Origin: Nitratireductor kimnyeongensis | GTDB lineage: Bacteria > Pseudomonadota > Alphaproteobacteria > Rhizobiales > Rhizobiaceae | NCBI RefSeq assembly: GCF_019891395.1 | Contig: NZ_CP078143.1 | Coordinates: 3,113,001 to 3,177,000 of the forward strand | Length of the DNA stretch: 64,000 bases | Direction of reading: 5' to 3' | In this document: positions 37,959-46,614 of the stretch, in pieces | Layout of the letters: every line of letters starts with the position of its first letter | How positions within the stretch are numbered: position 1 is the first letter of the stretch | Notes under the pieces: model-generated | What the model saw: only the letters and a program-made list of their open reading frames with translations | Database searches by the model: none | What the model was told of the DNA's origin: nothing | Translations under genes and position numbers: made by a program

Positions 37959-39042
37959 TCGACGGACATTTCTCGCCCTGGCCGCCGCGTCAGCGTTCCG
38001 CCCCCATGGCGCGATGGCGGCGGAGGAGGAGGCGCTGTTCCTTGGAGCTCGGCTCAATGCAGGGGCATTCGAAGCTGCTGTCATCGATGCGACCGGGCGC
38101 GACCGCCTCATTCTGCCGCTGGAGGCGCGGGGGCATTCTTTCGCCATTGACGCACCACGAAGGCGCGCCGTTGCCTTTGCGCGTTCGCCAGGTCGTTTCG
38201 CCATCGCCTTTTCGGTTGATGGCAAAGGTGAGCCGCTCGCCTTCGCTCCACCACCTGACAGGCATTTTTACGGCCACGGTGGCTTCACTCCGGATGGCAA
38301 ACTCCTGTTTGCGACGGAAAATGACTTCGAAGGCGAGCGCGGGGTCACTGGTGTTTACGATGCCACCGCCGGGTTCCGTCGCATCGGCGAGTTCGGGACC
38401 GGCGGCATCGGGCCGCACGAGGTAATTCTTCTGGCAGACGGCAGGACGCTTTGTGTTGCCAATGGTGGTATTCTCACCCATCCCGACTATGAACGGATCA
38501 AGCTCAATCTGGCGACGATGAAACCCAGCCTCTCTTATGTGGATATCGAGACGGGCGATATGGTCGAGCAAGTGGACCTTGCTCCAGAACTGCACAAGCT
38601 CTCGATTCGTCACTTGACACTCGATCGCTTCGGTGCGGTCTGGTTCGGAGCGCAGTATCAGGGCGAGGATGATCTGCGTCCGCCCTTGGTGGGGCGCCAT
38701 AGGCGAGGCCAGACGATTGAGCTTTTCCCCGGACCGGAAGCGACGCTGACGGCGCTCGATAATTATATTGGTTCCGTGGCCACCGATTCGTCCGGAGAGA
38801 TTGTGGCCACCTCCTCGCCGCGCGGCGGGCTGGCCGTTTTCTGGGATGCCCGATCGGGCCGCTGCCTCGGTGAGCGGTCGCTCAAGGACGGATGTGGGAT
38901 CGCACCGTTGGCCAATCGCCGTCTTCTGGAAACAAGCGGACGCGGTGCGATCGTCCGTACCGGCCCGGACACGCCGATGGAAAATGTTCGCGCTACCGAT
39001 CCCGCTGCACCGACCTGGGACAATCATCTTCGTCGCTTGTAA
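37939..39042 (+). CDS. DUF1513 protein, Tat-exported, beta-propeller-like
   Basis: 367 residues. The N-terminus IDRRTFLALAAASAF is a twin-arginine signal, so the protein folds before export, often meaning a cofactor or metal is carried. The mature part has the repeated strand pattern of a propeller, with HGGFTPDGKLLFATEND, IGPHEVILLADGRTLCVANGG and SSPRGGLAVFWDA. DUF1513 genes regularly accompany imelysin genes, as here; function unknown. It overlaps the imelysin gene by 20 bases, and an internal ATG at 37948 is an alternative start. Confidence 0.9.
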   Translation: MRSMEIDRRTFLALAAASAFRPHGAMAAEEEALFLGARLNAGAFEAAVIDATGRDRLILPLEARGHSFAIDAPRRRAVAFARSPGRFAIAFSVDGKGEPLAFAPPPDRHFYGHGGFTPDGKLLFATENDFEGERGVTGVYDATAGFRRIGEFGTGGIGPHEVILLADGRTLCVANGGILTHPDYERIKLNLATMKPSLSYVDIETGDMVEQVDLAPELHKLSIRHLTLDRFGAVWFGAQYQGEDDLRPPLVGRHRRGQTIELFPGPEATLTALDNYIGSVATDSSGEIVATSSPRGGLAVFWDARSGRCLGERSLKDGCGIAPLANRRLLETSGRGAIVRTGPDTPMENVRATDPAAPTWDNHLRRL

Positions 39043-39105
39043 AGATACACCGTCAAACCGCATTTTGCGGCTTGTCGCCGACGAGTCGTGTGCTTATCTT
39101 CGCCT

Positions 39106-39252
39106 CGTTCTCAGGGCGGGGTGAAACTCCCCACCGGCGGTAAGCGGAACTGGCCGCAAGCCCGCGAGCGCCTTTTCGCAAAATTGCGGGAAGGGTCAGC
39201 AGATCAGGTGAAATTCCTGGGCCGACGGTGACAGTCCGGATGGAAGAGAACG
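39106..39252 (+). promoter_or_regulatory. FMN riboswitch (RFN element)
   Basis: Contains the conserved RFN core: CAGGGCGGGGTGAAACTCCC, ACCGGCGGTAA, then GGGTCAGCAGATCAGGTGAA and CGACGGTGACAGTCCGGATG. P1 is closed by CGTTCTC (39106-39112) and GAGAACG (39246-39252). An additional TGCCGG-TATC-CCGGCA hairpin (39266-39281) lies in the expression platform before the AAAGGAG Shine-Dalgarno. The lack of a T-tract suggests translational control of the downstream lumazine synthase, repressed when FMN is plentiful. Confidence 0.96.
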
Positions 39253-39338
39253 CGCGGTGTTCGTGTGCCGGTATCCCGGCAGCCGTTCATCGCCCGTGAT
39301 CGCCTTGGGTGACGTGTCTGTTGCGAAAGGAGATCACG

Positions 39339-39773
39339 ATGACACACACCCGCTATGCATTCATCAAGGCCAACTGGCACGCCGATATCGTCGATCGCGC
39401 GCTTGAAGGCTTTTGCGAGCTGATTCCGGCCGACCAGGTGGACGTGTTCGACGTGCCCGGCGCCTTCGAACTACCGTTGGTCGCGCGCGATCTTGCGGCC
39501 TCGGGGCGATATGCGGCTGTTGCCGCTGCGGCCTTCGTCGTGGATGGCGGGATTTACCGGCACGATTTCGTCGCGCAGGCCGTCATCGACGGTTTGATGC
39601 GCGCAGGGCTCGATACGGGCGTGCCCGTGCTGTCGGTCTCGCTCACGCCGCATCATTTTCAACCCACCGAGCATCACACAGTGATCTATCGCGAGCATTT
39701 CATTGAGAAGGGGCGCGAGGCGGCCAACGCCGCTCTCATGATCGGTAGAACACGCGCGGCGCTGGCGGCCTGA
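39339..39773 (+). CDS. ribH2: 6,7-dimethyl-8-ribityllumazine synthase, type II (RibH2-like)
   Basis: Condenses the pyrimidine intermediate with dihydroxybutanone phosphate in riboflavin synthesis. ATG 39339 has AAAGGAG upstream; 144 residues. Signatures: IKANWHADIVDRALEGF, VDVFDVPGAFELPL, AFVVDGGIYRHDFVAQAVID and LTPHHFQ. The close match in these segments to Brucella RibH2, the decameric second lumazine synthase, supports the type II call. It stands alone behind an FMN riboswitch rather than in a rib operon, as in Brucella relatives, where a separate RibH1 serves bulk synthesis. Confidence 0.95.
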   Translation: MTHTRYAFIKANWHADIVDRALEGFCELIPADQVDVFDVPGAFELPLVARDLAASGRYAAVAAAAFVVDGGIYRHDFVAQAVIDGLMRAGLDTGVPVLSVSLTPHHFQPTEHHTVIYREHFIEKGREAANAALMIGRTRAALAA

Positions 39774-39854
39774 ACATCATTTTGGGATATGAGGGGGACA
39801 GCCCATGGCGAAAGCGTCGGAACGGCTCCCCGTTCTCGTTTCTGGACAGATCCT

Positions 39855-40967
39855 TCAGCGTTGGTTGTGCGCGGCAGCCAACGCCTCGGCGAACGCTTCC
39901 TCGAAGACATCGATTTCCTGATCCGGACCGACGCTCACGCGTATGCATCGGTCGAGCCCGGGTGTCGCCGGTTTACGCACGAATACATCGCGTTCAAGCA
40001 GGCCCTGCATCACGGCTTCGGCTGTTGATTTTCCGCCGCAGTCGATGGCCACGAAATTCGTGGCAGAGGGAATTGAATCCAGTCCATTGGCCGAAGCGAT
40101 CGCAGCGATCCGGTCCCTGCAAACGCCTATACGATGAAGTGTTTCGCGCAGATATGTCTTGTCTTGCAGTGCGGCCAGGCTTGCCGCCTGCGTGATGCCG
40201 GGCATTCCGAAGTGATTGCGGATCTTGTCGAAGGCACGGATTGTCTCGGGCTCGCCTATTGCATAGCCGCAGCGCATTCCGGCCAATGCATAGGCCTTGG
40301 AAAAGGTGCGCATGCGCAAGACATTCGGCCGGTCGGGCTCGAAACGGGGCAGGGCGCTTGCCGGCGCTGTCTCGCCATACGCCTCGTCTAGAATCAGCAT
40401 GCTGGTTTCAGGCAAAGATTCGATGAACCCCTGTATTTCGTCGGCTTCCCACCACGTACCCATCGGGTTGTCGGGATTTGAGAGATAGACCAGTGGCGCG
40501 TTCTCGGCGAGGGCGGCGTCACGCAACCCTTCCAGGTTTTCGTAATCACCTGCATATGGAACGGTTACCAGCCGCCCTCCGAAGCCGGCCACATGATAGT
40601 TGAAGGTCGGGTACCCGCCCAGCGATGTGACGACCGGTGTCCCCGGTTCGATGAACAATCGGGCCACAAGCCCCAAGAGGCCATCGATGCCTTCTCCGAC
40701 AACGATGTTCTCCGGCTTGACGCCGTGCTCGCCCGCAAGGGCTGTTCGCAAATCGGAGCTCTCGGGGTCCCCATATTTCCAGACATGATGCGCCGCGCTC
40801 CCGATGGCCTCAAAGACGCGGGGCGAGGGACCAAAGCCATTTTCGTTTGCACCGAGTCTGGCGCGAAAAGGGCGTCCGGCGGCACGCTCCTGCGTTTCCG
40901 GCCCCACGAAGGGCACGGTGGAAGGGAGAGATTGTGCAAGTGGGGTAAGCGGTGGGCGTCGTGTCAT
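39855..40967 (-). CDS. PLP-dependent aminotransferase, HisC-like (class I/II)
   Basis: 370 residues from ATG 40967. Fold-type I aminotransferase with RLGANENGFGPSP near the N-terminus, the cofactor-contacting YLSNPDNPMGTW, LILDEAYGE with the PLP-ring Asp, and the lysine in RTFSKAYALAGMRCGY. This pattern is that of histidinol-phosphate aminotransferase relatives, but the gene stands alone away from his genes, so an aromatic or other amino acid could be the true substrate. The Shine-Dalgarno is weak. Confidence 0.85.
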   Translation of the reverse strand: MTRRPPLTPLAQSLPSTVPFVGPETQERAAGRPFRARLGANENGFGPSPRVFEAIGSAAHHVWKYGDPESSDLRTALAGEHGVKPENIVVGEGIDGLLGLVARLFIEPGTPVVTSLGGYPTFNYHVAGFGGRLVTVPYAGDYENLEGLRDAALAENAPLVYLSNPDNPMGTWWEADEIQGFIESLPETSMLILDEAYGETAPASALPRFEPDRPNVLRMRTFSKAYALAGMRCGYAIGEPETIRAFDKIRNHFGMPGITQAASLAALQDKTYLRETLHRIGVCRDRIAAIASANGLDSIPSATNFVAIDCGGKSTAEAVMQGLLERDVFVRKPATPGLDRCIRVSVGPDQEIDVFEEAFAEALAAAHNQR

Positions 40968-41069
40968 GGGCCGTGTCTGGTCTGTGCTTTCTCTAATTGA
41001 ACGCGGCGACCCTACATCAAGCCAGGTAAGTGTGAAATCGCCTTTGCGGCGATGACCAAGAACAGCGCG

Positions 41070-41103
41070 AAAAAAAACGGGGCCTGGCAAATGCCAGGCC
41101 CCG
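41070..41103 (-). terminator. Rho-independent terminator of the first porin gene
   Basis: On the minus strand, CGGGGCCTGGCA pairs with TGCCAGGCCCCG around a very short loop, followed by a run of 8 T (complement of the A tract 41070-41077). It begins 25 bases after the porin stop. Strong, textbook geometry. Confidence 0.92.
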
Positions 41104-41127
41104 CTTCAAGCTTTACGGCTCTTCTGA

Positions 41128-42240
41128 TTAGAAGTCGCGCTGGAAGCGCAGGAAGCCGTGCCACTGGTCGAGATCACCAGCCGGCGTGTCGAACTGGGTG
41201 TAGTTGACTGCGAGCTTCGCGTTGAAGTTCTCGACGATCTCGTAGTCGATGGTCGTGCCAACGTTCCAGGCGTTGACGTCGGTGAAGACAACGTCATGAC
41301 CGACTTCGCTGTAGTAAGCGGCGCCGAGAGAGGCGGTCAGCTTCGGCGTAGCCTTGAAGCCGATGACACCAGCGAGCGACCATTCTGCACCCGGCATGAC
41401 TTCCACGCCACCGTAGGTCACGGTAGCAATACCGTCGAACGGGTTGGCCGAGTAGAAGCTTACGCCGCTTTCGTACTGTGCCAGAGCTTCGATGAAGAAG
41501 CGGTCGGTCAGGTTCGCCTTGACGATACCCTTGACTGCGAATTCTTCAGCCGTCGCATCGTAAGCGGCATAGAGGTCTGCGGAGCCCCAGCCCTGAGCGA
41601 TGCCGACCTTACCGACAACATTCGGCGTCCAGTCGTAGTCGTCATCAGCTTCTTCGAGCATGACGGCGAAGGTAACGCCATTGCCTGCTGCGAAGTTATA
41701 GCCGATGAAGTGAACGCGCGAGTACGGGAAGTAGCCGCGGTCCTGCTCGCCATGGAGACCCGTATCCCAGATCGAGTCGGACATACCCATGGAGAGGCCG
41801 CCGAGCGAGATCACTGCCTGCTGCAGGTTCACACCCGAGCTGGTCACACCGTGTGAGTAGGCGTCGCCGTCGTTCAGGCCGATCGTCGGGAGAGCACCGG
41901 TGTTGCCGGACGTGCCGCGCAGCTTGATCCATGCGCCAAGCGTGCCGTACTCGGTCTCGGAGCGCGCGTCGATGTTGAGCTCGCCGCGAGCATACTTGTC
42001 CCAGCCCTCGGAGTCGCCGAAGTCACCATCGGAGTAACCGATCTGGTAACGGACCATACCGCTGATGCGGAGGCAGGTCTCGGTGCCGGGGATGTAGAAG
42101 AAGCCTGCGCCGTAGACGTCGCAAACGCGCACATATTCCATCGGCTCCGGCTCGGGGACGACGATCGGGTCGGCCGCCTTGGCGCCGGTTGCAGCAGCTG
42201 CGAGAGCTGCGGAGCCAATCAGAAGGCTCTTGAGTTTCAT
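41128..42240 (-). CDS. Omp2-type porin (copy 1)
   Basis: Outer-membrane general porin, 370 residues. ATG 42240 has GGAGG upstream. Signal peptide MKLKSLLIGSAALAAAATGA is followed by the Hyphomicrobiales porin start ADPIVVPEPEPMEYVRVCD, the paired Cys of the plug loop (RVCDVYG and ETCLRIS) and the SETEYGTLGAWIKL strand. It ends with FQRDF, the terminal Phe of a barrel. It faces away from a second, similar porin at 42989; their first 201 bases are almost identical. Likely trimeric and abundant, given the good terminator and Shine-Dalgarno. Confidence 0.95.
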   Translation of the reverse strand: MKLKSLLIGSAALAAAATGAKAADPIVVPEPEPMEYVRVCDVYGAGFFYIPGTETCLRISGMVRYQIGYSDGDFGDSEGWDKYARGELNIDARSETEYGTLGAWIKLRGTSGNTGALPTIGLNDGDAYSHGVTSSGVNLQQAVISLGGLSMGMSDSIWDTGLHGEQDRGYFPYSRVHFIGYNFAAGNGVTFAVMLEEADDDYDWTPNVVGKVGIAQGWGSADLYAAYDATAEEFAVKGIVKANLTDRFFIEALAQYESGVSFYSANPFDGIATVTYGGVEVMPGAEWSLAGVIGFKATPKLTASLGAAYYSEVGHDVVFTDVNAWNVGTTIDYEIVENFNAKLAVNYTQFDTPAGDLDQWHGFLRFQRDF

Positions 42241-43189
42241 GTTCTGACCTCCAGTCAAAGTTCTAAATGCGGGTCTGGGTATTTTGCTGAAGGACAGCGT
42301 TCCCTGCCCCATCCCCAAGAAAAGAAAAGTTCGCGCTTTCGCGCCCCCTTTCCGAGCCTGACATTACTCATGGGGACGCCAGGTTCAACCGCGATTACGC
42401 AGCCAGCCCCCCTTGCAGTGGTCTATCCGGAACGGCTGTTGCACAAATGACACGATCTGAGCCGCCGGGTAAGTCTTTCTTAACATTTGAACCCCCGATA
42501 AGGGCATAACCAACGGGTTGTGAGTGCGGCTTTTACCGTAGCTTTGGGCTGAATCCCGCTTTCCAGGGAGAGAATCATCGTTGGAGAGCTGCGCGATTCT
42601 CCATGTTGATTCCTGGCGATTCATCCGGCTGCTCGGAGATTGCCCGCCGCATGGAAGATTTTCCTTATAATAAAGCATCGAATTTCGAATGCCGTATTGA
42701 TTGTGCGGCTGCTTTTCTTTATCCAGCGTCTCGCCGGAGAGGTGGCCGAGTGGTCGAAGGCGCTCCCCTGCTAAGGGAGTAGACCCCAAAAGGGTCTCGT
42801 GGGTTCGAATCCCATCCTCTCCGCCATTCTTTTCCTTCATGATTTTCATTGTCGCGAATGGCGGAAACTTGTCTGCTGCCTGTTGGATCTCGTATTCCGC
42901 TTGTTTTTCAATGTGTTAGCAAAAATCCTGCCCACCTCGGAAGGCGCTCAAATCGCCGTATTCCATGATTCTGACTGGAGGTCAGAACATGAAACTCAAG
43001 AGCCTTCTGATTGGCTCCGCAGCTCTCGCAGCTGCTGCAACCGGCGCCAAGGCGGCCGACCCGATCGTCGTCCCCGAGCCGGAGCCGATGGAATATGTCC
43101 GCGTTTGCGACGTCTACGGCGCAGGCTTCTTCTACATCCCCGGCACCGAGACCTGCCTCCGCATCAGCGGTATGGTCCGTTACCAGATC
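42040..43189. repeat. Large inverted repeat formed by the two porin 5' ends
   Basis: Left arm 42040-42257 (minus strand) and right arm 42972-43189 match over 218 bases with one mismatch, a silent third-position change (GTG against GTC). The arms cover 17 bases of leader with the Shine-Dalgarno and the first 67 codons. A 714-base spacer holding tRNA-Ser separates them. Such identity across paralogs that diverge strongly further on points to recent gene conversion. Confidence 0.9.
42736..42826 (+). tRNA. tRNA-Ser(GCU)
   Basis: 91 bases with encoded CCA. Acceptor stem GGAGAGG/CCTCTCC, anticodon stem CTCCC/GGGAG around loop CTGCTAA with anticodon GCT (42770-42772), an extended variable arm typical of serine tRNAs, and T-arm GGGTTCGAATCCC. 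Reads AGC/AGU codons. It lies between the two divergent porin genes. Confidence 0.98.
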
Positions 43190-44128
43190 AACTGGGATGA
43201 GAACGACGACGGCTGGAAGAAGTTTGCACGCGCAGAAGTGAACTTCGACGCTCGTTCCGAGACCGAGTACGGCACGCTTGGCGCATTCATCAAGCTTCGC
43301 GGCGACAGCAACCATACCGGCTACGCTCCGGATTCCGGTAGCCCGTGGCTGACCACTGCTGGTCCGCTTCCGGCTCCTGGTGTCAACGACGGTGACGCTC
43401 TGTCGCTCGGCGTTGGTTCCAGCCTCGGTCTGCAGCAGGCAATCATTTCGCTCGGCGGCCTCTCCATGGGTCTGTCCGACACGCTCTATGATGCGGGTCT
43501 GTCCGGCGAGTTCGACAACGGTGGTGGTGATCGCGTTCACTTCATCAGCTACACCTTCGCAGCAGGCAATGGCGTAACCGCCACGCTCGCTCTCGAAGAA
43601 GCTGACACGAACTACGACTACACCCCGAACGTCGTTGGTAAGGTCGGTATCGCTCAGGGCTGGGGCTCTGCTGACTTGTGGGCAGCTTACGATGCCACCG
43701 CAGAAGAGTTCGCTCTTAAGGCAATCGTGAAGGCCAATCTGACCGATCGCCTGTGGGCAGAGGCAATTGCCACCTACGAAAGCGGCATCAACTTCTACTC
43801 GACCGATCCGTTCAACGTGACTGGAACGAGCATCCCGTCCACGATCCGTTTCGGTTCGGAGTGGTCGATCGGTGGTTTGATCGGTTACAAGTTCACGCCG
43901 AAGCTGAAAGCGTCTATCGGCGCTCAGTACTATGACAACGTCGGTCACGACTTTGTCTCCTCGCTCGCAGGTGGCGACGTGAACTTCCTCAGCGCAGGTC
44001 TCACGGTTGACTACGAGATCGTTGAGAACTTCAACACCAAGCTCGCTGTCAACTACGGCAAGCTCGATACGCCGGCTGGCAACGAAGACAACTGGAGCGG
44101 CTTCATCCGCTTCCAGCGTGACTTCTAA
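42989..44128 (+). CDS. Omp2-type porin (copy 2)
   Basis: 379-residue outer-membrane porin with the same signal peptide and Cys-bearing N-terminal strands as copy 1. ATG 42989 has the same CTGGAGGTCAGAAC leader. After residue 67 the proteins diverge in loops (for example an insertion around SGSPWLTTAGPLPAPG at about 117-132) but share GKVGIAQGWGSADL, ATAEEFA and the DYEIVENFN, FQRDF end. The divergent pair with different pore loops is reminiscent of Brucella omp2a/omp2b. Confidence 0.95.
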   Translation: MKLKSLLIGSAALAAAATGAKAADPIVVPEPEPMEYVRVCDVYGAGFFYIPGTETCLRISGMVRYQINWDENDDGWKKFARAEVNFDARSETEYGTLGAFIKLRGDSNHTGYAPDSGSPWLTTAGPLPAPGVNDGDALSLGVGSSLGLQQAIISLGGLSMGLSDTLYDAGLSGEFDNGGGDRVHFISYTFAAGNGVTATLALEEADTNYDYTPNVVGKVGIAQGWGSADLWAAYDATAEEFALKAIVKANLTDRLWAEAIATYESGINFYSTDPFNVTGTSIPSTIRFGSEWSIGGLIGYKFTPKLKASIGAQYYDNVGHDFVSSLAGGDVNFLSAGLTVDYEIVENFNTKLAVNYGKLDTPAGNEDNWSGFIRFQRDF

Positions 44129-44148
44129 GAAGTCCGGCTAAGACTACG

Positions 44149-44182
44149 AAACCCGGCAGAGCAATCTGCCGGGTTTTGGTTT
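44149..44182 (+). terminator. Rho-independent terminator of the second porin gene
   Basis: AAACCCGGCAGA (44149-44160), a GCAA loop, then TCTGCCGGGTTT with a T-rich tail (TTTGGTTTTG). It starts about 20 bases after the porin stop. Confidence 0.9.
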
Positions 44183-44527
44183 TGAAGGCCTCGCTGGTAG
44201 CGGGCGCGTTTAGCGCAAATGCTTCGGGTGACAGGGTTTAGCGAGTTCTTCAGCCAGGCTCTCTCAAGGGCGAGTTCGATAGTTTTCTTTGAAATCTCCA
44301 GGAAGGAGAAACCATTACCCGCCGTCAGGGGCTCACTAGGGCGGGGCCATAAGTAAGTGACAAAATGCTTTTTTTTCTGGACTGGCCTAAGTCGCGAGTG
44401 CTAGTTCCCTTAATTGGGGACAATAATAACTTGGGGAACTCGAGAATTTTTATCTCGAAGGGGTGGTTCGCAACTCAGAATTTTACCGAACATGCATTTG
44501 ACATAAACGCCCGGGACGTGACCTGAC
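44183..44527. other. Gene-free region before the integrase
   Basis: About 345 bases, AT-rich after 44350, with no supported gene. A short frame after GGAAGGAGAAACC (near 44297) with ATT as a possible start quickly meets a stop and is not called. No copy of the tRNA-Ser 3' end was seen, so no attachment site can be marked. Confidence 0.4.
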
Positions 44528-45463
44528 ATGGGGGCGGTCAACAGTTCCGGTAGCGAGTGGGGCCTTTCCAGGTCTCGCTATTCCGTCACGTTCGGTAGCG
44601 AGCATTTGCGTCTCGTTTCTGAGTACAATTTAAAAGAACTATTCGCAAAGTATGGAGACATACTTTGGGAACCTGGTACGCATAAGTATAATGTCACCTT
44701 CTTCATCGGGGAGCTGGACGAGCTCTTGTTGGGGAAACGATTCAGCGCATTCGAGCAAAGTCTGCTCGATGAACTGATCGGAAAATTGCGCGCCCGCGGA
44801 AACAGCAACGCAACCATCAATCGAAAGATGGCTGCGCTTAGCAAGCTTCTGCGGAAAGCGCATAAGATGGGTGACATTCATAGCTTGCCGGAATTCCGGC
44901 GCCAGAAGGAGCGTTCTGGGCGTATCCGCTTCCTCTCCTGCAATGAAGAAGAGATGCTGTTTGCCGCAATTCGCCGGCGCAGTGAGGACGCATGGCGGCT
45001 CTCGGTGTTTCTGGTCGACACAGGCTGTCGTCTTGGAGAAGCCATTGGTCTGACCTGGAACGATGTCGGCGAGGGGCGCGCGAGCTTCTGGATCACCAAA
45101 TCCGCGCGTGCGCGATCCGTCCCGCTGACCAAACGCGCGCAGAAAGTCACAGACATCCCCAAGGACGGCCACAAAGGGCCCTTCGCCATGCTCCGGCAGG
45201 CGCAATACAGGGTTATCTGGAATGAGGCCAAGGCGGAGGTGGGATTGTCGCAAGACACTCAGGTGGTGCCGCATGTGCTGCGCCACACCTGTGCATCGCG
45301 TCTCGTTCAGGGCGGTATAGATTTGCGGCGTGTGCAGATGTGGCTCGGCCATCAGACACTGACGATGACCATGCGTTATGCGCATCTGGCGACAGGTGAT
45401 CTGGATCCGTGTGTCGGTGTTCTGGAGCGTTGTTCCAAATCCGGGGTCACGAAGCGGGCTTAG
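44528..45463 (+). CDS. Tyrosine recombinase (phage-type integrase)
   Basis: 311 residues. N-terminal core-binding domain (about 30-125) with the N-terminus unlike XerC/D, then a complete catalytic domain: Arg168 in TGCRLGEAIGL, Lys191, His249 and Arg252 in HVLRH, His275 in WLGHQTL and the nucleophile Tyr284 in MRYAHLA. All residues needed for strand exchange are present, so it may be active. It stands alone, with no excisionase, phage or cargo genes next to it, about 1.7 kb from tRNA-Ser with a porin between. Confidence 0.9.
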   Translation: MGAVNSSGSEWGLSRSRYSVTFGSEHLRLVSEYNLKELFAKYGDILWEPGTHKYNVTFFIGELDELLLGKRFSAFEQSLLDELIGKLRARGNSNATINRKMAALSKLLRKAHKMGDIHSLPEFRRQKERSGRIRFLSCNEEEMLFAAIRRRSEDAWRLSVFLVDTGCRLGEAIGLTWNDVGEGRASFWITKSARARSVPLTKRAQKVTDIPKDGHKGPFAMLRQAQYRVIWNEAKAEVGLSQDTQVVPHVLRHTCASRLVQGGIDLRRVQMWLGHQTLTMTMRYAHLATGDLDPCVGVLERCSKSGVTKRA

Positions 45464-45520
45464 TCTTCCTCCGCGATACCACGCCGTTGCCAGGGAGACG
45501 CAAGTTTTGAGCGTAGTGAA

Positions 45521-45550
45521 GGAACGAAGGTATGAGAACGCCTTCGTTCC
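45521..45550. terminator. Hairpin between convergent integrase and hydrolase genes
   Basis: GGAACGAAGG (45521-45530) and CCTTCGTTCC (45541-45550) form a perfect 10-bp stem with a 10-base loop. It lies 3 bases past the hydrolase end on that strand. No T-tract follows, so intrinsic termination is plausible but unproven. Confidence 0.45.
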
Positions 45551-45553
45551 CTC

Positions 45554-46444
45554 TCAGCTTGAAGCCGACTTCTCTGCACGTTTGATAAAGGCCGATATTT
45601 CCTTGGGGAGGTTTCCGGTTTCCAAAAGCGGCGCATGTCCCTGACCGGGAACCACAATCTGCTGCATTGTCGGGTGCCGCGCGGCCATCTTCTCAAGGGT
45701 GCGGCTCGAAAAAAGGCGGGAGTTTTCTCCACGCACGGCCAATAGCGGAATGGCTGCCAGCCCGCCAAAAAGTGGCCAGAGAGTGGGCAAAGGCTTGTCC
45801 AGGTTAATGGCCTTCAGCTGTTTCAGAAGGTTGGGATCAAAATCCGCCCGCAAGCGACCCCGGTCTTCTTTGTAGAGCGCAGCACTGAACCTTTCCCAGT
45901 CGCTTTCATCCAGCGCGGGAAAAGCCTCGGCATGAACGGTTTTTTGGATCTCGATCGCTTCAGCCAACGTGGCAGGGGTGGGCGCACGTTGAAGATACGC
46001 GCGGATCTGCGCAAGGCCGTCGCCTTCCACCACGGGACCGATATCGTTGAGCACCGCGGCCTTGATGAGGGTGGGGCGAGAGCCTGCAAGGGCCATGATG
46101 ATGAGCCCGCCGCGCGACGTGCCGATGAACGCTGCGTGTTCCACTCCGAGTGCAGCGAGACCTGAAACGATGTCGGCAGCCTCCACCGTTACATCGTAGC
46201 GCCGCCAGTCCCGATCGTAGTCTGAAAGGCCACGCCCGCGGTAATCGAAAGCAATAACCTTCCGCCCTGCGGTTTCACCGGTGGATAGTTTTTCGGCGAG
46301 CGCGTGGAAATCTCGGGCATTTCGTGTCAGGCCGGGCAGACATACCACGGGCAGTCCCGGATTGCCTTCACCATAGACGCGCGCATGGAGGTTCAATCCA
46401 TCCTGCGCAGAATAAAACACATCGCGAAAACCGTTTTCAGGCAC
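45554..46444 (-). CDS. Alpha/beta hydrolase
   Basis: 296 residues. Canonical fold with the oxyanion region CLPGLTRNARDF, nucleophile elbow GTSRGG (Ser at about residue 110), acidic residue in the LAVRGENS segment and catalytic His in PGQGHAPLL. No signal peptide. Substrate unknown; family members include esterases, epoxide hydrolases and haloalkane dehalogenases, and the Arg after the serine fits esterase-like proteins. It is convergent with the integrase and preceded by 170 bases of non-coding DNA. Confidence 0.9.
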   Translation of the reverse strand: MPENGFRDVFYSAQDGLNLHARVYGEGNPGLPVVCLPGLTRNARDFHALAEKLSTGETAGRKVIAFDYRGRGLSDYDRDWRRYDVTVEAADIVSGLAALGVEHAAFIGTSRGGLIIMALAGSRPTLIKAAVLNDIGPVVEGDGLAQIRAYLQRAPTPATLAEAIEIQKTVHAEAFPALDESDWERFSAALYKEDRGRLRADFDPNLLKQLKAINLDKPLPTLWPLFGGLAAIPLLAVRGENSRLFSSRTLEKMAARHPTMQQIVVPGQGHAPLLETGNLPKEISAFIKRAEKSASS

Positions 46445-46614
46445 CTTATCCCCCGTGGGTGACCAGCACTGATCTCTTCAGCCACGCTGTACATAACGCA
46501 TTTTCGCGCCGAATGGGCCGACCTGATACTTTTCAGCCGCGAAGCATGAAATTTAAAAAGACTGAGTCGCCTGCATACTGTGCCCTTAAGACGCGGTAGC
46601 GACCATGCGACCAC

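Noticed and set aside
42385..42849. 154-residue minus-strand frame with GEDGIRTHETLLG
   Set aside because: It is the reverse reading of the tRNA-Ser gene, a well-known false protein that arises across serine and similar tRNAs.
42736..45463. Genomic island integrated at tRNA-Ser with the recombinase
   Set aside because: No repeat of the tRNA 3' end was seen and the content between them is a core porin gene, so island boundaries cannot be supported.
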